Assembly (NCBI RefSeq): GCF_007362775.1
Contig: NZ_CP041692.1
Span: 5,022,001-5,086,000 of the forward strand
Source of the DNA: Microlunatus elymi
GTDB taxonomy: Bacteria; Actinomycetota; Actinomycetes; Propionibacteriales; Propionibacteriaceae
Direction: 5' to 3'
DNA length: 64,000 bases
Part shown: piece by piece, positions 34,221 to 42,568 of the stretch
Layout of the letters: each line of letters starts with the position of its first letter
Position numbering within the stretch: the first letter of the stretch is position 1
The notes under the pieces: generated by a model
Told to the model about the DNA's origin: nothing
What the model saw: the letters and a program-made list of their open reading frames with translations, nothing else
Database searches by the model: none
Made by a program: the position numbers and the translations under genes

Positions 34221-34570
34221 GACGACACCTCAAGGTGGTTGAGTCGGAAGGTTGACGCGGCTGTACGTGATCTTGCTGCCTGACCCTATGGCATGGTGGA
34301 GTCACCCCGCTGGGCTTCGATTAGCCGAGGTACGCGTTGTGTCGGGCCCGGCGAATCGACGCGGACCTCGGCAGATCCCGGGCGAGGGATGTCCGCGGGA
34401 CGACGTTGCCGGGGTCCAGTGCAGTCAGGGTCTGCCCGACCGCATCCCTGAGGCGTCCCGGGCGGAACCGTCGAAACAAGGATCACGACCCTGCCGATGC
34501 GGCAGAGTAGTGGACGTCGCCGATCTCGTACCGGCGGCGAACAACCGACAAACCAGGAGTTAGGAATCCC
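34221..34570. other. 350-base intergenic stretch with nested stem potential
   Basis: Divergent gap between the ABC exporter operon and pspC, so it must contain both promoters. TCCGCGGGACG (34392-34402) can pair imperfectly with CGTCCCGGGCGGA (34454-34466), enclosing TCAGGG (34425-34430)/CCCTGA (34446-34451). A separate hairpin CTGCCG-ATG-CGGCAG lies at 34491-34505. I do not recognise a known riboswitch class. Confidence 0.45.
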
Positions 34571-34753
34571 ATGTCCACCCTCGCCCGCCCTCGGAACGAC
34601 CGCATGATCGCCGGCGTCTGCTCAGCATTGGGCCGACGGTTCGGGATTTCCGCCAACGTTGTCCGGCTGATCTTCGTGCTCAGCTGCCTGTTGCCCGGGC
34701 CGCAGTTCCTGATCTACATCCTCGGCTGGATCCTGATCCCCGAAGAGCGCTGA
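34571..34753 (+). CDS. PspC-domain small membrane protein
   Basis: The 60-residue protein is a single PspC domain: RPRNDRMIAGVCSALGRRFGISANVVRLIFVLSCLLPGP, then a membrane helix FLIYILGWILIPEE. The GVCxGLxxxxxxxxxxxRxxF pattern is diagnostic. PspC domains occur in phage-shock and envelope-stress proteins; this short stand-alone form has no known partner here. The ATG at 34571 has AGGAG upstream. A strong intrinsic terminator follows, so it is a single-gene transcript. Confidence 0.92.
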   Translation: MSTLARPRNDRMIAGVCSALGRRFGISANVVRLIFVLSCLLPGPQFLIYILGWILIPEER

Positions 34754-34777
34754 TCCCAGAACCACACTCCACCCCCG

Positions 34778-34810
34778 AACGCTCCCGCACCCCTCCGGTG
34801 CGGGAGCGTT
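34778..34810 (+). terminator. Intrinsic terminator after pspC
   Basis: AACGCTCCCGCAC and GTGCGGGAGCGTT form a perfect 13-bp stem around the loop CCCTCCG, followed by TTCTGTTG. It is the clearest Rho-independent terminator in the window and lies 25 bases after the pspC stop. Confidence 0.85.
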
Positions 34811-34875
34811 TCTGTTGCCCGTGCGACGCGCCGCCGACCTCACGATCGGTACGCCGCCGCCCCGCTCACCGCCCG

Positions 34876-35006
34876 CCCGAAGTCGCGACAACACGACTTC
34901 GAGCGGTCGATCCAGGTCTCCGGCCAGCCCAAACTCGCGTTGTCACGACTTCGTGCATCGGGACCGGCCCCGGCCCAGCCCAAACTCGCGTTGTCGCGAC
35001 TTCGGG
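34876..35006. repeat. Inverted repeat with an internal direct repeat
   Basis: CCCGAAGTCGCGACAA (34876-34891) pairs perfectly with TTGTCGCGACTTCGGG (34991-35006). A near copy of the second arm (TTGTCACGACTTCGTG, 34937-34952) sits inside, and the ~35 bases around CAGCCCAAACTCGCG are directly repeated. It lies between convergent pspC and an ABC gene. Confidence 0.6.
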
Positions 35007-35041
35007 TTGCGGGCGCGGACCGATCCCCCGGACCTGCGGGC

Positions 35042-36022
35042 TCAGCGGTGGTAGAGGGTGCGGACGATGTCCTCGATGGCGGGTTCGGAGAGGGTGAGGT
35101 CCCGGACCTCGGCTACGGCGGTGACCTCGGCGAGAACCTTGGCCGCCGTGGTCTCGTCGGGGGCGAAGGAGAACTGCTGGCGGGCACCGTTGAGTTCGCT
35201 GCCGACATTGGTCGCGCTGGGCACCGCGATCGGCGATCGCGGTTCGGCCAGGTCGACGATGAGCACCCGCTGCATGGCCACCCGGCGGGCCAGCCCGTCC
35301 AGGGTTCCGTCGTAGGCGAGTCGTCCGTGATCAACGACCAGCACCCGTTCGCAGAGCCGTTCGATGTCGCTCATGTCGTGGGTGGTGAGCAACAGCGTGG
35401 TGCCGCGCTCGGCCCGTTCGGCGATCAGGAACTGCCGCAGCCGCTCCTTGCTGATCATGTCCAGCCCGATGGTCGGTTCGTCCAAGATCAACAACCGCGG
35501 CCGGTGCACCAGCGCGGCTGCCACCTCACCGCGCATCCGCTCACCCAACGACAACTGGCGTACCGGAGTGTTGAGGAATCCCGACAACTCCAGCCCGTCG
35601 ATCAGTTCGTCGATCCGCGGCTTCGCTGCCTCGGCACTGATCCGGTGGACCGCGGCCAGGATGGTGAACGACTCGCCCAGCGGGAGGTCCCACCACAGTT
35701 GACTTCGCTGGCCGAAGACGACGCCGATCTCGCAGGCCAGGGTCCGGCGTTGCGGCACCGGATCGAAGCCGCAAGTCCGGACTCGCCCGGAGCTAGGCAC
35801 GAGGATGCCGGTGAGCATCTTGATCGTGGTCGACTTTCCGGCCCCGTTGGCGCCGATGTAGCCGCACGCCTCACCGGCGTTGATGCTGGCGGTGATGCCG
35901 TCCACCGCATGCACCACCCGCTTGTCGCGGCGGATCCGGCCGGCTTTGGCGCGGACGACGAAGGATCGCCGCAGTTCGTCCAACTGGATGATCGGGTCGG
36001 ACTTGTGTTCGATCGTCTCCAT
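35042..36022 (-). CDS. ABC exporter ATP-binding protein (ABC-2 membrane 6 system)
   Basis: The 326-residue ATPase carries GANGAGKST (Walker A), VVFGQRSQLWWDLPLGES (Q loop, with the RSQLWWDLP run typical of this subfamily), LSLGERMRGEVAAALVHRP (signature LSLGE), LLILDEPTIGLD (Walker B) and TTHDMSDIE (H loop). The ATG at 36022 has GGAGG seven bases upstream; a longer frame to 36172 would overlap the permease gene. It lies two bases after the stop of the first permease. Together with two ABC-2 membrane 6 (DUF990-like) permeases it makes a three-gene exporter of unknown substrate, possibly a drug or a lipid-linked product. Confidence 0.9.
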   Translation of the reverse strand: METIEHKSDPIIQLDELRRSFVVRAKAGRIRRDKRVVHAVDGITASINAGEACGYIGANGAGKSTTIKMLTGILVPSSGRVRTCGFDPVPQRRTLACEIGVVFGQRSQLWWDLPLGESFTILAAVHRISAEAAKPRIDELIDGLELSGFLNTPVRQLSLGERMRGEVAAALVHRPRLLILDEPTIGLDMISKERLRQFLIAERAERGTTLLLTTHDMSDIERLCERVLVVDHGRLAYDGTLDGLARRVAMQRVLIVDLAEPRSPIAVPSATNVGSELNGARQQFSFAPDETTAAKVLAEVTAVAEVRDLTLSEPAIEDIVRTLYHR

Positions 36023-36024
36023 GA

Positions 36025-36864
36025 TCAACCTCCGGCTCCGGTGTAGTGGCGAACGCCCAATCGCCAGATCAGATAGGCCAGCAGCCAGCTCCAGACCGCG
36101 AACACCGGCGCAAACCAGCCGAGCCACGCCGGCAGGAACGTCGGGCCGTCCAGTCCCAAGATCAACAAGCACGGCAGGTACGCGGTGACGGTGACGGGAA
36201 AGACGAAGGTGAACAGCACCCGCAGCGGCGCCAGCAGCACACTGCCGGGAAGGTGGCCGGCGTAAGAACCCCCGTACACAAAGGCATTGGTGAATTCTGA
36301 CCCGTCGATGATCCAGAACTGGATCCCGCCCGCCAGGACGAACAGAGCGGCGTAGATCGCGGCCCCGTAGATCGGCGTGGTGATCAACAGGTAGATGTTC
36401 TGCGCACTCAGATCGAGGTCCAGCCAGAACACCATCGCGATCGCGACCAGCAGACCCAGCAGGGCCCGCCCGACCCGGCGGAGCTGGAAGTCGGAGGTGA
36501 TCATCTGCGCCAGCACCGGCATCGGCCGGACCAGGAACGCCTCCAGCTTGCCTTCCCGGATGTAGCGCGGGATCTGATCGGTCTGGCCGAAGATCAGGTC
36601 TGCGAGGCTGAAACCGAGATTGGCCAACCCGAACACCAGCGTGGCCTGGCCGAAGGTCATTCCGCCCAACGTCGGCGTGTTGGTCAGCAGCACGTAGATC
36701 TCGACGAACTCCAACGCCCCGGTGAAGAACGAGTTCACCGCGTTGATCCAGAAGCTGGAACGGTAGGTCAGCTGGGCGCGGATCCGCGACCGCAGCACGG
36801 TCGCGTACGACTCCCGTACCGAGATCGAGGTCGGATCTCGACGAACCGATTGCAGCTCAGCCAC
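36025..36864 (-). CDS. ABC-2 type permease (DUF990/ABC2_membrane_6), subunit 2
   Basis: The 279-residue membrane protein has about six helices. RIRAQLTYRSSFWINAVNSFFTGALEF at about 27-53 and QIPRYIREGKLEAFLVRPMPVLAQM at about 97-121 are characteristic of this permease family, where the GxLxxFLxRPxx motif recurs. The GTG at 36864 overlaps the end of the upstream permease gene by eight bases, and the ATPase gene starts two bases after its stop. All three genes are therefore one operon. The two permeases share the GE-I/L-E-A/D-L-RP pattern but differ enough to suggest a heterodimer. Confidence 0.87.
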   Translation of the reverse strand: MAELQSVRRDPTSISVRESYATVLRSRIRAQLTYRSSFWINAVNSFFTGALEFVEIYVLLTNTPTLGGMTFGQATLVFGLANLGFSLADLIFGQTDQIPRYIREGKLEAFLVRPMPVLAQMITSDFQLRRVGRALLGLLVAIAMVFWLDLDLSAQNIYLLITTPIYGAAIYAALFVLAGGIQFWIIDGSEFTNAFVYGGSYAGHLPGSVLLAPLRVLFTFVFPVTVTAYLPCLLILGLDGPTFLPAWLGWFAPVFAVWSWLLAYLIWRLGVRHYTGAGG

Positions 36865-37651
36865 CCTGCACCACCAATCGCGACTGTGCCCGCCACATCA
36901 TCAACCGGGTGATCAACACCAGCACCGCGATCCAGATCAGCTGCACGCCGATGACTTGCAGCGCCGCGCCGCCGATCACCCGACCGGAGATCACGTCGAT
37001 CGGGCTCTGGAACATCGACGGGAACGGCGACGCCTGGGCGATGGTCTGCAGCCAGCCCGGGAAGATGTGCACCGGCACGTAGAAGCCGCTGAGCAGCGAC
37101 ATCAGCAGCAGGTACAGATTGGCGTAGCCCTGCACGTCGAAGGTCCAGAAGCTGATCAGGTTGACCCCGTAGCGGAGCAGGAAACTGATCGACACCGCAC
37201 AGGCCAGGCTGAAAAGTCCGAGCGGCGCGGCGGTCCAGGAGTCCGGCAGCGCCAGCCCGGTGGTCAGCGCCCCGATGATCAACGGCAACAGGCCACGAGC
37301 CGGCAGCATCAGCGCTGCCCGCCCGAAATCCCTTGCCCAGTAGGAAAGTTGCAGGTCCAGTGGCCGGGACAGGTCGATCGCGATCTCGCCGGTGCGAACC
37401 CGCTCGGACACCTCGTGCTGACTCATCAGCCCGATGCCGGCGAGCAGTCCCTGGCCGAGCCAGACGTACGTCGATGCCTCGGCCTTGTCGTAGCCGGCGA
37501 TGGTTCCGCCGGCACCGATCAGCGCGGCGTAGAAAACGCTGAACCGGATGAAGCCGAAGATGCTGTTGGTGAAGACTCCGGCGGCCAGCGCCAGCCGATA
37601 GGTGCTCTGCCGCCTGAACTCTGCCGAAGCGAGGAGGAAGTAGCGGCGCAC
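36857..37651 (-). CDS. ABC-2 type permease (DUF990/ABC2_membrane_6), subunit 1
   Basis: The 264-residue membrane protein starts VRRYFLLASAEFRRQSTYRLALAAGV and has about six helices. SERVRTGEIAIDLSRPLDLQLSYWARD (about 82-108) is the family's cytoplasmic motif, matching the GKLEAFLVRP region of its partner. YVPVHIFPGWLQTIAQASPFPSMFQSPIDV near the C-terminus is the second conserved block. The GTG at 37651 is the first gene of the three-gene exporter operon. The 137-base gap to the divergent TMEM175-like gene should carry both promoters. Confidence 0.87.
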   Translation of the reverse strand: MRRYFLLASAEFRRQSTYRLALAAGVFTNSIFGFIRFSVFYAALIGAGGTIAGYDKAEASTYVWLGQGLLAGIGLMSQHEVSERVRTGEIAIDLSRPLDLQLSYWARDFGRAALMLPARGLLPLIIGALTTGLALPDSWTAAPLGLFSLACAVSISFLLRYGVNLISFWTFDVQGYANLYLLLMSLLSGFYVPVHIFPGWLQTIAQASPFPSMFQSPIDVISGRVIGGAALQVIGVQLIWIAVLVLITRLMMWRAQSRLVVQGG

Positions 37652-37788
37652 AAACGCAAGAACTTAGGACCTGCGGTTCCGGCCGTCAATGGCTTTGGCG
37701 TGTTGATGCGTACCACGGGCGTGTCCCCGGGCGGCCGAGCCCGAGAACCAGCGGCTCGGTCCCCGGCCGGGCCCCTAAGATCACCGCC

Positions 37789-38400
37789 ATGCCGACTAGC
37801 CGACTCGAGGCGTTCAGCGACGGTGTACTGGCGATCATCATCACCATCATGGTGCTGGAGCTCAAGATCCCGCACGGCCCCACGGCGCACGACCTGCTGG
37901 CCGCCGCTCCGGGCCTGCTGACCTACCTGCTGAGCTTCGTCTACATCGGCATCTACTGGAACAACCACCACCATCTGTTCCAGTTGGTGTCGACGGTCAA
38001 CGGTGCCGTTCTCTGGGCCAATCTGCACCTCCTGTTCTGGCTGTCGCTGCTGCCGTTCACCACCGCCTGGATGGACGACGAGCGACTCGCCCCGCTCCCC
38101 ACCGCCGTGTACGGGGTGGACCTGCTGCTCTGTGCGATCGCCTGGTACGTCCTGCAGCAGGTGATCTTCCGGGCCGAGGGTGCGGGCTCTCGGCTGCGAC
38201 GGGTCGTCGGCACGGACCTGAAGGGCAAACTGTCGCCGTTGCTCTACGTCCTCGGAATCGCCGCCGCGGCGTGGCAGACCTGGATCTCGATCGTGCTCTA
38301 CACGGTCGTGGCGCTGGCCTGGCTGGTGCCCGACCGTCGGTTCGAGCGTGCGATCGCCGCTGCCGCCGATTCCTCCGACGGCGACGGCTCGGACCGGTAG
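37789..38400 (+). CDS. TMEM175-family potassium channel-like membrane protein
   Basis: The 203-residue protein has the defining first-helix pattern RxxxFSDGVxAI with Arg5 and FSDG at 9-12, followed by TIMVLEL. It has about six hydrophobic segments, the number in one TMEM175 repeat; bacterial members work as tetramers and conduct potassium. YWNNHHHLFQLV and WANLHLLFWLSLLPF are conserved helix-2/3 segments. The last ~20 residues are acidic and disordered. The ATG at 37789 has no strong ribosome-binding site. It is followed by the monooxygenase gene 71 bases later, which appears to have its own operator. Confidence 0.9.
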   Translation: MPTSRLEAFSDGVLAIIITIMVLELKIPHGPTAHDLLAAAPGLLTYLLSFVYIGIYWNNHHHLFQLVSTVNGAVLWANLHLLFWLSLLPFTTAWMDDERLAPLPTAVYGVDLLLCAIAWYVLQQVIFRAEGAGSRLRRVVGTDLKGKLSPLLYVLGIAAAAWQTWISIVLYTVVALAWLVPDRRFERAIAAAADSSDGDGSDR

Positions 38401-38419
38401 CTCAACCACCTGGCGGAAA

Positions 38420-38449
38420 TTCGACCACCGGTCTAAACTGTCGGTCGAA
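38420..38449. promoter_or_regulatory. Inverted repeat upstream of the monooxygenase-tetR operon
   Basis: TTCGACC (38420-38426) and GGTCGAA (38443-38449) are exact inverted arms spaced 16 bases apart, with AT-richer TCTAAACT between them. The position just upstream of the start at 38472 fits an operator for the TetR encoded downstream. Confidence 0.45.
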
Positions 38450-38471
38450 CCGCAAGTCGAGGAGGCTGCTG

Positions 38472-39650
38472 ATGAACGTGCTGATCGTGGGAGCCGGGAT
38501 CGCCGGCCCGACGCTCGCGTACTGGTTGCTCCGGGCCGGCCACCAGCCGACTCTGGTCGAGCGCGCCCCGGAGCTGCGCCGCGGCGGATACCTGATCGAT
38601 TTCTGGGGAGCGGGTTTCGACGTGGCCGACCGGATGGGCATCGTGCCGGAATTGCGCCGGCGTGGTTACGTGATGCATGAGGCGCGGTCGGTCGGCCGGG
38701 ACGGTCGGCTGATCGGCTCGATCAAGACCTCGGCCATCATGGGCGCACTGGACCGATACGTGAGCATCGCTCGTACGGATCTGGCCGCGACGATCTACGC
38801 CGCACTCGACGGCGGTGCCGAGCTGATCCTCGACGACACGGTGCGGGCGCTGGATGACGACGGCGATCGGGTCCGGGTCACCTTCGAGAACTCGGCATCG
38901 CGGGACTTCGATCTCGTCGTCGGCGCGGACGGCCTGCACTCGCAGATCCGCCGGCTTGCCTTCGGCCCGGACGAGCAGTTCGAGCAGTACCAGGACATGG
39001 TCGTCTCGGTGTTCGACATCGAGGGCTATCGCCCGCGTGACGAACTCGTTGCGTTGATGCATGCGGAGCCCGGCTTCCAGGTCGTCCGGGTCTCGTTGCG
39101 TGACGACGTCACGATGGTGATCTTCACGGTCCGGCACGACGGACCGGTGCCACTGGGCAGCGTCGCCGAGCAGCAGGCGCTACTGCGCGAGCGTTTGCGA
39201 GGCGCGGGCTGGGAGACCTCGGCACTGCTGGACGCCATGCCGCAGGCGCGGAGCTTCTACTTCGATGCGGTCAGCCAGATCGAGATGCCGTCCTGGACGC
39301 GGGGCCGGGTCGCGCTGGTCGGCGATGCGGCGGCGTGTCCTTCCCTGTTGGCCGGGCAGGGCTCTGCGCTGGCGATGGTCGAGTCCTATGTGCTCGCCGC
39401 AGAGCTGGCGCGCTCTGCCGGTGATCATCAGCAGGCGTTCGCTCGCTACCGGGCGACGCTGGCGACGTTCCTGCAGTCCAAGCAGGCCGCGGCACGGCGG
39501 CTCGGCCTGGCGTTCGCACCCAGGAACCGCTTCCAACTGCTGGTTCGGGACACCACGATGCGGTTTATGGGGATCCCCAAGGTGACCGAGCTGGCGATGG
39601 GTCGCAGCTTCCGCGATGCCATCGAGTTGCCCGACTTCGCGGCTGTCTGA
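38472..39650 (+). CDS. FAD-dependent monooxygenase (PHBH/TetX-like)
   Basis: The 392-residue flavoprotein has GAGIAGPTLAYWL (Rossmann FAD motif, 7-19), ERAPELRRGGYLIDFWG, the second FAD motif LVVGADGLHSQIRRL, and GRVALVGDAAACPSLLAGQGSALAMVESYVLAAEL (GD motif plus the helix that closes the flavin site). A small aromatic hydroxylase or a drug-modifying enzyme is likely; the substrate is unknown. The ATG at 38472 has GGAGG upstream. The tetR gene follows 12 bases later on the same strand, so the enzyme and its likely repressor are co-transcribed behind an inverted repeat. Confidence 0.9.
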   Translation: MNVLIVGAGIAGPTLAYWLLRAGHQPTLVERAPELRRGGYLIDFWGAGFDVADRMGIVPELRRRGYVMHEARSVGRDGRLIGSIKTSAIMGALDRYVSIARTDLAATIYAALDGGAELILDDTVRALDDDGDRVRVTFENSASRDFDLVVGADGLHSQIRRLAFGPDEQFEQYQDMVVSVFDIEGYRPRDELVALMHAEPGFQVVRVSLRDDVTMVIFTVRHDGPVPLGSVAEQQALLRERLRGAGWETSALLDAMPQARSFYFDAVSQIEMPSWTRGRVALVGDAAACPSLLAGQGSALAMVESYVLAAELARSAGDHQQAFARYRATLATFLQSKQAAARRLGLAFAPRNRFQLLVRDTTMRFMGIPKVTELAMGRSFRDAIELPDFAAV

Positions 39651-39662
39651 GGAGTCGATCAG

Positions 39663-40298
39663 ATGGTGCGACCCCGATTCGCCAAGCTCCCTCCCGCGCA
39701 GCAGCAGGCCATCCTGTCGGCCGCGTCGGCGGAGTTCGCCGCGCACGGCTTCCACGACAGTTCGCTCAATCGCGTGATCGAGACGGCCGGCATCTCCAAA
39801 GGCTCGCTGTACTACTACTTCGACGGCAAGGAAGACCTGTACGCCCATGTCGTACGGGTCGAGCTCGAGCAGGTCTTTGCTCGGGTCGGCCCGTTCGATC
39901 TGCCGACCGACCCCGATCCGGACACCTATTGGGCGGCACTGGAGGCGTACTACCTGCAGCTGATGACCAGCCTCGAGGCAACTCCGCAACTGGCGGCGCT
40001 GATCCGCGGCTGGCTCGTCGCCTCGTCGACGCCGGCGATGCAGCAACTCCAAACCGAGCTCGAGCGGTCGGTCACCCCCTGGATGGAACGCGTTCTCGCC
40101 CGAGGACAGCAGATTGGAGCCGTCCGGACCGACCTGCCGTCAAGCCTGTTGATCGCGGTGGTCGGCGGGATGGGTCAGGCGATGGACGGCTGGCTGCTGA
40201 CTCAATCAGCCGGCTCTCCCGACGCTGAATCTGCTGAGCGTCTACCCCGGCTGATCAGTGCGCTGGTCGGGATGATCCGTCGAGCACTGCGTCCGTGA
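39663..40298 (+). CDS. TetR/AcrR-family transcriptional regulator
   Basis: The 211-residue protein has the N-terminal helix-turn-helix at about 12-60 (QQAILSAASAEFAAHGFHDSSLNRVIETAGISKGSLYYYFDGKEDLYAHVV), an unmistakable TetR domain. The C-terminal helical domain (about 65-210) would bind the inducer. It is co-transcribed with the monooxygenase and probably represses that operon through the inverted repeat at 38420-38449. The inducer may be the enzyme's substrate. Its last 44 bases overlap the 3' end of the convergent HTH gene on the other strand. Confidence 0.9.
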   Translation: MVRPRFAKLPPAQQQAILSAASAEFAAHGFHDSSLNRVIETAGISKGSLYYYFDGKEDLYAHVVRVELEQVFARVGPFDLPTDPDPDTYWAALEAYYLQLMTSLEATPQLAALIRGWLVASSTPAMQQLQTELERSVTPWMERVLARGQQIGAVRTDLPSSLLIAVVGGMGQAMDGWLLTQSAGSPDAESAERLPRLISALVGMIRRALRP

Positions 40299-40509
40299 CC
40301 TCTCGGTCCGACTCCCAACGCAGAAGGTCACCCGGTTGACAGTCCAGGACCTCGCACAAGGCAGCCAGGGTTGAGAATCGGACGGCCTTGGCGCGTCCGT
40401 TCTTCAGGACGGCCAGGTTCGCCGGGGTGATGCCGATCCGTTCGGACAAGGTGCCGACCGACATCTTCCGCTTGGCGAGCATCACGTCGATGTCCACGAC
40501 GATCGGCAT
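40255..40509 (-). CDS. Cro/C1-type HTH regulator (YozG-like)
   Basis: The 84-residue protein begins MPIVVDIDVMLAKRKMSVGTLSERIGITPANLAVLKNGRAKAVRFSTLAALCEVLDCQPGDLLRWE, a full helix-turn-helix of the small YozG/XRE group. The ATG at 40509 overlaps the stop of the DUF2975 gene (TGATG), so the two are translationally coupled. DUF2975-HTH pairs are a frequent arrangement; the regulator probably controls the pair through the dyad at 41046-41068. Its 3' end runs 44 bases into the convergent tetR gene, an overlap that may matter for mRNA stability. Confidence 0.88.
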   Translation of the reverse strand: MPIVVDIDVMLAKRKMSVGTLSERIGITPANLAVLKNGRAKAVRFSTLAALCEVLDCQPGDLLRWESDREVTDAVLDGSSRPAH

Positions 40510-41015
40510 CAGATCACCTCGTCCAACTCGGACTGAAGATGCTTTGCCTCCGAGTCGAGCGCCACCGCCTGCGCCAGGAGCACACGTAACACCAACACGA
40601 TCAACGCGACGCCCGCCACCACCAGAGCAAGCCCACAGATGATGGCCACCAGTCCCGGCGCGATCTCGTCCCCGGGCGTCGTCCGGTTGCTGTATGCGGC
40701 GACCACCGCGACCCCGAACGTGAGCACCGACGCCGCGGCGATCGCGCCGATCACCACATCGACGTAGCGGAACGCCGCGTGAGAGAAGACCGTGCCGCGC
40801 CGCACCATGGTCAGCAGCCGCCAGATGCAGACGGCGGTGACCTGCATCGTGCCGACGCCGAGCACCACGATCACCACGAACGGCACGCGGATGCCGTCAG
40901 CCGTTCCTTCCATGTCCCGCCAGATCAGCGGTGCCATCACGCATTGCACCACCAGCGATCCCGCCAGCGCGACGACCAACACGATCCGCAGCGCCAAGAT
41001 TGCAAGCCTGCCCAT
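40509..41015 (-). CDS. DUF2975 membrane protein
   Basis: The 168-residue protein has four helices at about 8-30, 42-64, 88-108 and 122-149. Between helices 2 and 3 lies the signature stretch WRLLTMVRRGTVFSHAAFRYVDVVIGA, which defines DUF2975. A polar C-terminal helix (LDSEAKHLQSELDEVI) may form a coiled coil. The ATG at 41015 follows an AT-rich promoter-like region with an inverted repeat. It is coupled to the HTH gene. The function of the family is not known to me; membrane sensing that is passed to the regulator is a reasonable guess. Confidence 0.87.
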   Translation of the reverse strand: MGRLAILALRIVLVVALAGSLVVQCVMAPLIWRDMEGTADGIRVPFVVIVVLGVGTMQVTAVCIWRLLTMVRRGTVFSHAAFRYVDVVIGAIAAASVLTFGVAVVAAYSNRTTPGDEIAPGLVAIICGLALVVAGVALIVLVLRVLLAQAVALDSEAKHLQSELDEVI

Positions 41016-41045
41016 TTCAACCCTCGGTTGTCGTGAAACAGTAGT

Positions 41046-41068
41046 AATCTATCGATATTCGAGAGATT
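41046..41068. promoter_or_regulatory. AT-rich dyad upstream of the DUF2975-HTH operon
   Basis: AATCTATCGA-TAT-TCGAGAGATT has 10-bp inverted arms with one mismatch, in the most AT-rich spot of the region, 31-53 bases before the start at 41015. It fits a promoter with an operator for the HTH protein. Confidence 0.5.
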
Positions 41069-41096
41069 GAACAAGAACTAAGGCACTTTCCAGCTC

Positions 41097-41112
41097 TTCG
41101 ACAAGCTCAGGG
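41097..41112. repeat. TTCGACAAGCTCAGGG dispersed repeat
   Basis: An intact copy lies 20 bases after the purB stop, in the gap before the DUF2975 promoter region. Confidence 0.65.
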
Positions 41113-41132
41113 CCCCTGATCGGGAAGTCCGC

Positions 41133-42566
41133 TCAGAGGATGTCGCCGGGGCGGTAGGCGGCGGCCTCGGGGTGAGCCGCGGCGATGGCCTCGACCTCGG
41201 CGGCCAGGGTACGGATCTGGCTGACGGCGGTGCCGGCGAGCTCCAGCGGGTTGGCCAGCACGGTGTCAAGTTCCTGACGATTCAGACCCAGCCGCGGATC
41301 GGCGGCGAAGCGGTCGAGCAGATCGTTCTCACGCTTGCCCGTCTCGCGCATCTCCAGCGCGACGGCGACGGCATGCTCCTTGATCGCCTCGTGCGCGGCC
41401 TCCCGGCCGGTACCACTGCGTACGGCGGCCATCAACACCTTGGTGGTGGTCAGGAACGGCAGGTAGCGCTCCAGTTCGGTGTTGATCACCGCGGGGAACG
41501 GGCCGAAGTCTCCGAGCACCGAGAGGAACGTCTCGAACAAGCCGTCCAGGGCGAAGAACGCGTCGGGCAACGCGACCCGGCGCACCACCGAGTCCGAGAC
41601 GTCGCCCTCGTTCCACTGATCGCCGGCGAGTTCTCCGATCATCGACACGTAACCGCGGATCACCACCGACAGCCCGTTGATCCGTTCGCAGGATCGGGTG
41701 TTCATCTTGTGCGGCATCGCCGAGGAGCCGACCTGACCCGGCCGGAAACCCTCGGTGACCAACTCGTTGCCGGCCATCAGCCGGATGCTGGTGGCGACGT
41801 TGGAGGGCGCTGCGGCGACCTGGGCCAGTGCGCTGACCACGTCGTAGTCGAGCGATCGGGGGTAGACCTGGCCGGTCGAGGTGAACACCTCGCTGAAGCC
41901 GAGGTGTTCGGCGATCCGGCGTTCCAGTTCGGCGACCTTGGCCTCGTCGCCGTTCATCAGGTCGAGCATGTCCTGGCTGGTGCCGACCGGACCCTTGATT
42001 CCGCGCAGCGGGTAGCGGTTGATCAATTCGGTCACTCGGGCATAGCTGACCAGCGCCTCGTCCGCGGCGGTGGCGAACCGCTTGCCCAAGGTGGTGACCT
42101 GCGCGGCGACGTTGTGCGAACGACCGGCCATCGGCAGCTCGCCGTGCTCGGCTGCCAACCGGGTGAGCTGCACGAGAGCGGCAACGATCCGATCGCGGAT
42201 GATCCGCAGCGCGGAGACGATCTGCAGCTGTTCGACGTTCTCGGTCAGGTCGCGGCTGGTCATCCCCTTGTGGATGTGCTCGTAGCCCGCCAGCGCGTTG
42301 AACTCCTCGATCCGCGCCTTCACGTCGTGCCGCGTGATCCGCTCGCGGGCGGCGATGCTGGCCAGATCGACCGTGCCGATCACCTTCTCGTACGCGGCGA
42401 TCACGGCGTCCGGATCGTCACCACCGAAGTCGACCCCGAGATCGCGTTGTGCCACCAGTACGGTGATCCACAACCGACGTTCGGTGATGATCTTGTTCTC
42501 CGGCGACCAGAGCTGCTGCATCTGGGCCGAGGCGTACCGGTTGGCGAGGACGTTCGGGACGCTCAT
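41133..42566 (-). CDS. purB: Adenylosuccinate lyase
   Basis: Acts twice in purine synthesis, splitting SAICAR to AICAR and adenylosuccinate to AMP, each releasing fumarate. The 477-residue homotetrameric enzyme carries GRSHNVAAQVTTLGKRFA (with the catalytic His), the fumarase/aspartase signature GSSAMPHKMN with the catalytic Ser in its loop, and NQTxEE-like HEAIKEHAVAVAL near the end. The ATG at 42566 gives family length; an in-frame TTG two codons earlier is less likely. The start is two bases after the purD stop, giving a purD-purB operon. The region before the ATG reads AAGTTGATC, a context also seen at other starts in this window. Confidence 0.97.
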   Translation of the reverse strand: MSVPNVLANRYASAQMQQLWSPENKIITERRLWITVLVAQRDLGVDFGGDDPDAVIAAYEKVIGTVDLASIAARERITRHDVKARIEEFNALAGYEHIHKGMTSRDLTENVEQLQIVSALRIIRDRIVAALVQLTRLAAEHGELPMAGRSHNVAAQVTTLGKRFATAADEALVSYARVTELINRYPLRGIKGPVGTSQDMLDLMNGDEAKVAELERRIAEHLGFSEVFTSTGQVYPRSLDYDVVSALAQVAAAPSNVATSIRLMAGNELVTEGFRPGQVGSSAMPHKMNTRSCERINGLSVVIRGYVSMIGELAGDQWNEGDVSDSVVRRVALPDAFFALDGLFETFLSVLGDFGPFPAVINTELERYLPFLTTTKVLMAAVRSGTGREAAHEAIKEHAVAVALEMRETGKRENDLLDRFAADPRLGLNRQELDTVLANPLELAGTAVSQIRTLAAEVEAIAAAHPEAAAYRPGDIL

Positions 42567-42568
42567 GA

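Noticed and set aside
40255-41015. Toxin-antitoxin pair (HTH plus membrane protein)
   Set aside because: The small HTH plus DUF2975 arrangement is a known regulator/membrane protein pair; the partner has four membrane helices and no toxin features.
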